Source: Lachnospiraceae bacterium
Lineage (GTDB): Bacteria > Bacillota > Clostridia > Lachnospirales > Lachnospiraceae
Direction of reading: 5' to 3'
DNA length: 54,270 nt
Assembly: GCA_910573755.1 (NCBI GenBank)
Contig: CAJTBO010000016.1
Location: forward strand, 1-54,270
In this document: one piece after another, positions 52,087-54,270 of the stretch
Numbering within the stretch: position 1 is the first letter of the stretch
Layout of the letters: the number at the start of each line of letters is the position of its first letter
The notes under the pieces: model-generated
Databases searched by the model: none
What the model was told of the DNA's origin: nothing
Seen by the model: only the letters and a program-made list of their open reading frames with translations
Position numbers and translations under genes: made by a program

Positions 52087-53571
52087 TTATTCTTCCTCAC
52101 TTTCCGCCGCTTCCACTATTTCCTGCTCTGCCTCTATCACACTCAGCAAAAGCAGCATGCCTGCCGCTTCCCTGCCTTCAGGGTTTTCCGCCAAAAATTC
52201 CGCCTCTCTGTTTCTTCCCATCAGATAATGTACATGATCTTCGATCACTGTCACATATTCCTGATTCATGATCGCATAATTTGCCAGCGCCATAACCGAC
52301 ATATTCCACAAAACAGCATCCGTCTCTTCCTCATCCACCAAAAACAGCCCCTCTTTCGCCTCTGCCGTTATACGCTCCGCCGATTCCATCAATCCGCCGA
52401 TCATCTTTCCGCACAAAACAGGATCCACCTTTCTTCTGGCAGACAGATAAGTGATCTTCGCCATCAACAGGTAGATATCCTCTTTCTGATCCAGCATCCA
52501 TTCCTGATTCTGTAAAATATAATTATGATATACCACCTCATTTGATGCACGATAAAGTTCCGAAGCCGCATAAAACATACCGGTTGCCGCACTTACCCCC
52601 GCAGATATGCTATCCTCCGCGCTCTGTTCCGCTCCGCTCTGCCGGCTGCTCAGATACCTCCACGCCTTTGCCGCCGCTTTCAGACAGATATTCGCATAGT
52701 CCCTGTCATACTGCTGATACAGATAGCCGTACTTCGCCATAGTCCCCGCAAAGGCGGCTGTTGCCTCGTCACTGATTTTTGCGTTGTTACTCTGACCGCT
52801 CTCTTCCGTCAGCGAACGCGCCTCCATGCTTTTGTAAATTCCGCCGTTTTTTTCATCCTGCAGGGCCAGAAGCCTGTCGGTGCTCTCCCTGATCATCCGA
52901 AAGAAATCTTCTCCGACTACTTCCGGCGTCTCGCTGCCTGTACCGGCAGGTTCCCATATTTCGGCTAAAAGTTCCGGATACAACTCGTAAGTCACCAGAA
53001 GGTAACTGATCATCGCGCAGACATCCACCGCTTCATCTTCATTTTCCGCCTGCCCGTTCTGCGCCGTCCCCTCCGGCATCTCCTCTATCACTTTTATCAG
53101 TCCCCGCGCCGTTTCCTGATATACCGTCCTTCCGATATCAAAATAATAGGAACAGCCTATTTTATCACATTGGATATAATAACTGCCTTCCGCTTTTATA
53201 CCCGTGAAGTTTCCATATCCCGTCAGAATATCACCGGCAGCCCCCTCTTTCCGGCGCACCTCTCCCTCATACACGCACTTTCCCGATTCTTTTTCTATCA
53301 CCTGGAAGCTTTCCGGCAGTTCTTTCCCCTGAAAAAATGCAACCTTTGTACTTTCTGGCAGATATCCCAGTCTGTTCACCTGAACATTTGGGATCTCCAC
53401 CTGTCTCTCATATGAAAAATCCGGCTCCAGCCCAAGTGTCTCCACCGTATATCCTGTTTCCTTAGACACCTTTTCTTCTTTATCCGTAAAAGGAATATTC
53501 CCGGCACACCCTGACAAAAACAGACTTATCGCCATTATCAGCGCAATCCGGGAAAAACGCTTTTTATCCAT
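52087..53571 (-). CDS. GH9-like lipoprotein without the usual catalytic motif
   Basis: A protein of about 494 residues with lipobox LFLSGCAG. An Ig-like cellulase N-terminal domain follows (VQVNRLGYLPESTKVAFFQG, KAEGSYYIQCDK). A helical (alpha/alpha)6 region resembling glycoside hydrolase family 9 comes next (SAGVSAATGMFYAASELYRA, VHYLMGRNREAEFLAENP). The DAGDYGK-type catalytic Asp motif of GH9 is not found, so it may be a non-catalytic binder. Its stop is one base from ddl and upstream of murF, implying an envelope role. The start at 53571 fits the signal peptide; frames to 53586 or 53592 are possible. Confidence 0.72.
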   Translation of the reverse strand: MDKKRFSRIALIMAISLFLSGCAGNIPFTDKEEKVSKETGYTVETLGLEPDFSYERQVEIPNVQVNRLGYLPESTKVAFFQGKELPESFQVIEKESGKCVYEGEVRRKEGAAGDILTGYGNFTGIKAEGSYYIQCDKIGCSYYFDIGRTVYQETARGLIKVIEEMPEGTAQNGQAENEDEAVDVCAMISYLLVTYELYPELLAEIWEPAGTGSETPEVVGEDFFRMIRESTDRLLALQDEKNGGIYKSMEARSLTEESGQSNNAKISDEATAAFAGTMAKYGYLYQQYDRDYANICLKAAAKAWRYLSSRQSGAEQSAEDSISAGVSAATGMFYAASELYRASNEVVYHNYILQNQEWMLDQKEDIYLLMAKITYLSARRKVDPVLCGKMIGGLMESAERITAEAKEGLFLVDEEETDAVLWNMSVMALANYAIMNQEYVTVIEDHVHYLMGRNREAEFLAENPEGREAAGMLLLLSVIEAEQEIVEAAESEEE

Positions 53572-53644
53572 ATCATGCCGCTCCACTATCATGTCTCCTG
53601 TAAAAACCGGACTTCTTTTTTTCTGTCCATACTATAATAATAAG

Positions 53645-53680
53645 AAAAGAATCCTGCTTTGGCAAGAGCAAGATTCTTTT
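53645..53680 (-). terminator. Terminator of the FGGY kinase gene
   Basis: Fourteen-base arms (53645-53658 and 53667-53680) with one mismatch and an 8-nt loop, T-rich on both sides. It follows the stop codon at 53719. Confidence 0.8.
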
Positions 53681-53718
53681 TCTTTTATCTCTGTTTTTTT
53701 ATAGTTATTCCAAACTTT

Positions 53719-54270
53719 TTACTTCATCATCACCATCCGGACCGCATCTTTCCAGCCTGCATAAAGACCTTCGCATTGTTCTTTGTCTAATTCATTTTTA
53801 TAACTTGTTCTGCCCATTTTGTCAAATATTTTCTCATCATAAATGCCAAGAGACAGTCCCGCCGCATATGCCGCGCCGATGCCGGAAAGTTCCTCCGCCT
53901 CCGGGATCCTTACCGGTATGCCCAGCATATCGCTCTGGAACTGCATCAGGTAAGCGTTCCTCGTCGGCCCCCCGTCTACCCGCAGTTCCCCGATCTCTAT
54001 CCCGCTGGCCTCCTGCATCGCCCTCACGATATCCGTGATCTGGTACACGATGCTGTCCAGCGCCGCCTTTACAACCTCCGCCCTCCCCGTGGTCCTTGTG
54101 ATTCCGCAGATCACGGCCTTTGCCCCGGAATCCCAGTAGGGCGCCCCCAGGCCTGAAAAAGCCGGCACCAGGTATGTCCCATCCCCCTTTCTGGCCTGCC
54201 GCGCCAGTTCTTCACTCTCGGCCGCCGAAGAGATCAGGCCCACTTCGTCTTTCAGCCATGTGACCACGGC
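53719..54270 (-). CDS. FGGY-family kinase, glycerol-kinase-like, 5' end beyond window
   Basis: The C-terminal 184 or so residues of an FGGY carbohydrate kinase; the frame continues through the window edge. FSGLGAPYWDSGAKAVICGI, LRVDGGPTRNAYLMQFQSDM and GIGAAYAAGLSLGIYD match the ATP-binding half of glycerol kinase. The segment VRIPEAEELSGIGAAY departs from the usual ERPxxxExTAxGAA of GlpK, so another polyol or ketose substrate cannot be excluded. Confidence 0.88.
   Translation of the reverse strand, partial: AVVTWLKDEVGLISSAAESEELARQARKGDGTYLVPAFSGLGAPYWDSGAKAVICGITRTTGRAEVVKAALDSIVYQITDIVRAMQEASGIEIGELRVDGGPTRNAYLMQFQSDMLGIPVRIPEAEELSGIGAAYAAGLSLGIYDEKIFDKMGRTSYKNELDKEQCEGLYAGWKDAVRMVMMK

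Overview
The window looks like chromosomal DNA of an anaerobic gut Firmicute, most likely a Lachnospiraceae (Clostridium cluster XIVa). The grounds are moderate GC, strong AAGGAGG-type ribosome binding sites, consensus sigma-A promoters, Gram-positive lipoproteins, a SPOCS/LysM protein, an NlpC/P60 protein with a coiled coil, YwiB, and a glycyl-radical microcompartment of the type known from Clostridium phytofermentans and Roseburia. Nearly all genes lie on the minus strand. No rRNA, tRNA or CRISPR array was seen.

Layout. 1-960: end of an IS4-like insertion sequence cut by the window edge. 1017-4675: a fused LacI repressor/PfkB sugar kinase, an AraC regulator and a small unknown ORF. 4780-18891: a complete bacterial microcompartment (BMC) locus in two minus-strand transcription units. 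Unit 1 (consensus promoter near 18975) encodes the B12-independent glycyl radical propanediol dehydratase, its radical-SAM activase, an EutS/PduU-like shell protein and a PduV/EutP GTPase. Unit 2 (consensus promoter near 14528, with a palindrome filling the -35/-10 spacer) encodes fuculose-phosphate aldolase, a PduO/GlcG-like protein, CoA-acylating aldehyde dehydrogenase, alcohol dehydrogenase, four BMC-H proteins, PduL, the EutN vertex protein, PduS, PduT and a DeoR repressor. This is a GRM5-like fucose/rhamnose organelle. The aldolase releases lactaldehyde, the alcohol dehydrogenase plausibly makes 1,2-propanediol, the glycyl radical enzyme makes propionaldehyde, and PduP- and PduL-like enzymes carry it to propionyl phosphate. 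Five cargo proteins carry recognisable encapsulation-peptide helices.

19176-21350: a PHP phosphoesterase whose terminator hairpin has been split by an ISAs1-family element with a 10-bp target duplication. 21403-29005: a sugar ABC-transport operon (LacI repressor, lipoprotein binding protein, ATPase, two permeases, rhamnose-mutarotase-like, RpiB-like and GATase1-like proteins), with three LacI operators visible. 29284-42422: housekeeping genes (NlpC/P60, asnS, exported trigger-factor-like lipoprotein, ywiB, murI, a GntR regulator, ispE, a SPOCS/LysM protein, pyrD/pyrK/pyrC). 42423-43059: a decayed segment with a truncated DUF3800 gene. 43060-47384: a second sugar island (fucose/arabinose isomerase-like protein, AraC regulator, orphan sugar-binding lipoprotein, second RhaM). 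47674-54270: plsC, an aldo-keto reductase, murF, ddl, a GH9-like lipoprotein lacking the obvious catalytic motif, and the C-terminal part of an FGGY (glycerol-kinase-like) kinase cut by the window edge.

The sugar islands around the BMC suggest a deoxy-sugar utilisation neighbourhood: uptake and anomer/ketose interconversion come from the flanking operons, and the aldolase plus organelle handle the C3 aldehyde. The committed fuculose/rhamnulose kinase and propionate kinase are not evident in the window. All functional statements come from reading sequence and motifs; no database search was possible.
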